Shown here one piece after another: positions 63,001 to 64,000 of a stretch of DNA of 64,000 nt. The DNA comes from Nitrospira sp. (GTDB lineage Bacteria > Nitrospirota > Nitrospiria > Nitrospirales > Nitrospiraceae). The position numbers were made by a program, and so were the translations under genes. The stretch spans positions 1 to 64,000 of the forward strand of contig VGXF01000009.1 of the NCBI GenBank assembly GCA_016873435.1, written 5' to 3'. The number at the start of each line of letters is the position of its first letter. Within the stretch, counting starts at the first letter, position 1. The notes beneath the pieces were generated by a model, which had not been told where the DNA came from, made no database searches, and was given only the letters and a program-made list of their open reading frames with translations.

Positions 63001-64000
63001 GAACGGCAAGCTGGTCTACAGCGGGCCGATCGCGGACATCCACAGCACCGAGCCGATCGGCTACGGCGTGAGCGGAAGCTTCCGCGAACTGATGGTGTCC
63101 ATCCACGACACCGTCCCGCACACCGTAAACGTGATCCAGGCGGGCAATCCGCCCGGACAGCCGATCGAGGTGGCGCTGGAGGCCGGCAAGACGGTCTCGT
63201 TCCAGATGCCGGACAAGATCCTGCTGGCGCCGAATCCGTTCATCAACGGCGGTACGCACACGACGGGCAGCGGGTTCAACTTCCGCGCCGAACCGTTCGC
63301 TCAGCGGCTGGCCAACAATCCGGACACGTCGGTGCTGTTCAGCAGCGCCACGCACGGGGATCCGGACACGCCGCTGTTGAAGGCGTACACGGGCGACACG
63401 GTCGTGTTCCGCCTGTTGCATCAGTTGATGAACGAATCGCATGTGTGGACGATCGCCGGGCATACGTTCCTGACGGAGCGCTATGCGGGGGATGCCAATC
63501 GGAAGAACTCGATCCACGTCGGGATCGCCGAACGGTATGACCTCGTCACCAAGGCCGGCGGCTTCCAGGGCATGCCGGGGGATTACATCCACTTCAACGG
63601 GCGGAGCTCGCACTTCGCCGAGGGCGGATGGGGCATCTTCCGCGTGCTGGACAAGCCGGCCACGGACCTGCAGCCGCTTCCGAAGGGGACCAATCCCAAG
63701 GGCATTCCGGAAACGCCGAGTGGCGTCTGTCCGTCTGGCGCGCCGGTGAAAAACTTCAACGTCGTGGCGGTGGACCGCCCGATGAAGCTGCATCCGAAGG
63801 CGCCGGACTCGATCGAGGTGGACTTCGAGCGGAAGATCGAGTTGACCATGCCGGAAGGCAAGATCTTCATGCTTGAGGACGAGGCGGCGCGGACGGCGGC
63901 CAATGTGACGCCGCATCCGTTGACGCTCCGGGTGAACCTCAATGATTGCATCAAAGTGAACCTGAAAAACAAGATGGCCAAGAGCAAGGCGTCGTTCTTT
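60002..64000 (+). CDS. Giant secreted multicopper oxidase (Mn-oxidase-like), 3' end beyond window
   Basis: The frame is open from the ATG at 60002 (GGGAGG upstream) to the window end: 1333 codons and no stop. Residues 1-31 are a signal peptide (cleavage after AFA). Copper motifs: HIQ (His235), HAH (272, 274), QFH (283), HSHHPH (441-446) and the complete type 1/trinuclear motif HCHVAHHYVAGM (Cys517, His522, Met527). A second set begins with HPH (822, 824), FWHDH (970, 972) and NESH (1147), so several cupredoxin domains are repeated, and a third block starts at the window edge (NLNDCIKVNLKN). Ordinary multicopper oxidases have about 500-600 residues; such giants include bacterial Mn(II) oxidases (MnxG, McoA). 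Oxidation of Mn(II) or another metal outside the cytoplasm is inferred, not shown. Confidence 0.85.
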   Translation, partial: MHRQSYPQSWMTTLQHLVVAASLAATPAAFAEESHQHQTSPKATSVGWQQQLKGQTIVEEAIEGRTARSAQIEAQHHRLMENLDAQMQREGRIRQTSGAFGNTSMMHQYMGQDGSSFLLMSDNKMEPVSATGGKCPEAAPAKHYDISMIGIEITLNRWQDFYPGYMYVLTQDVDKARAEEAKNKAAREKDGFDPGSVTTGLQGDVIQPLVIRANQGDCVKITLRNQMQEEMGSLHIQSAGMIISATGKAATTTNPDSVVAPGKSVDMEWYIHAHTQEGVRQFHSYSRDRELTVLGLFGAFIVEPKGSKYLDPLGTGPAPEVATGWQVMIDNGSGPDFREHVLFYHEIGDEAFRPLNKKGDFLPQRDPLTDAYRPGGRALNYRSEPFGIDQMHLQHEYFGFEDESMAYSAYTFGDPPTTIPRGYLGDPTKWRIVHGGSEVFHSHHPHSGTIRWQRSPMTEPNNMWAMGQDGPVKYPVIRTKSDRVDVEVIGPSEALDLEPECGGGGCQHLAGEFLFHCHVAHHYVAGMWGYGRYYNTLQVGASHTDTMPDMRELPDRQGRMKLGVSSDKLIGTTVDWFGKKFQIVARNQKTNWKANPVVVNIKDWVEMFVPAQGKPGHTDEEKAQIISYDATVWDWKWEGDVAKGERESTAVNPKYPAAAKWSDTTRPNILFDPTTGKLAWPLFKPHFGKRVPFSANHSGAPWLEPIHQDENGERTSEPAKPGENGPWSLCPANASTPKVNNLHFIRLPITLAKKQGKEPAITDKDGLIYVHHEEENLIRKDDDLKFPAVIRANVYDCVDTLLTSEWDDDDYTNFQSSKINIHPHFFQFDTGNSDGVISGMEYEMSVRPFTMWGKKTKHGLPAPMVAKLPGGAKAGATSVTIQMAPGATAFHVNTEVMVGMDCLEKGRDAATSLPRDKSCSEVARIKAIDGSTLTFFKPLKRNHPANDLVSPEYVRYRYWVDADYGTVFWHDHAFGATTWPHGGFGVTIVEPFGSTYHDPKNGKLVYSGPIADIHSTEPIGYGVSGSFRELMVSIHDTVPHTVNVIQAGNPPGQPIEVALEAGKTVSFQMPDKILLAPNPFINGGTHTTGSGFNFRAEPFAQRLANNPDTSVLFSSATHGDPDTPLLKAYTGDTVVFRLLHQLMNESHVWTIAGHTFLTERYAGDANRKNSIHVGIAERYDLVTKAGGFQGMPGDYIHFNGRSSHFAEGGWGIFRVLDKPATDLQPLPKGTNPKGIPETPSGVCPSGAPVKNFNVVAVDRPMKLHPKAPDSIEVDFERKIELTMPEGKIFMLEDEAARTAANVTPHPLTLRVNLNDCIKVNLKNKMAKSKASFF

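Overview
The window looks like a piece of the chromosome of a Nitrospira-type bacterium (phylum Nitrospirota). The GC content is high, and the housekeeping set (argB, xerC, trmFO, recR, ybaB, dnaX, tig-clpP-clpX, pyrE, queE, priA) is ordinary. The best taxonomic pointer is a complex I (nuo) operon with two consecutive nuoM genes, the '2M' type known from Nitrospira. No rRNA gene, intact insertion sequence or CRISPR array is visible. Taxonomy is an inference from gene content and protein style.

Layout. Positions 1-10 kb are mostly on the minus strand: a SWIB-domain protein, argB, xerC, trmFO, tRNA-Val(CAC), a TPR lipoprotein (plus strand), a DksA-like protein, recR, ybaB, dnaX, the small SRP RNA and tRNA-Ser(GGA). 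Positions 10-20 kb hold two HEAT-repeat exported proteins, tRNA-Leu(TAG), tig-clpP-clpX with a strong terminator, a long TatA/B-like protein and an M24 peptidase. Positions 20-32 kb hold transporters (APC, two MFS, CPA2 antiporter), nagZ coupled to a UMF1-type MFS gene, pepA, queE, a HAD phosphatase, tRNA-Leu(GAG) and, beside it, the wreck of a serine recombinase gene. PriA (32.4-34.5 kb) has lost all its readable helicase ATPase motifs. Positions 35.3-49.3 kb are the nuo operon in the order A-B-C-D-G-I-J-K-L-M-M2-N. It has no nuoE, nuoF or nuoH, and its NuoG resembles the formate dehydrogenase alpha subunit. Positions 49.5-53.9 kb hold small accessory genes, including two with signs of breakage.

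The most interesting region is 53.9-64 kb. A sigma-54 response regulator, a PAS histidine kinase, a lone receiver, a second sigma-54 activator with a cysteine-bearing PAS-like domain and a lipoprotein all point at one very large secreted multicopper oxidase gene. That gene starts at 60002 and runs off the window with at least 1333 codons. Upstream of it are a palindrome, a sigma-54 -24/-12 promoter and a long stem at the predicted start of the transcript. Size, copper motifs and this kind of control recall the Mn(II)-oxidising multicopper oxidases of Pseudomonas (MnxG/McoA under MnxS/MnxR). The substrate here is unproven.

How the parts work together: complex I without an NADH-oxidising module probably takes electrons from a carrier such as ferredoxin, or runs in reverse to make one, while spending or building proton-motive force with one extra pump subunit. 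The multicopper oxidase locus would add a regulated extracytoplasmic oxidation. The rest is housekeeping.
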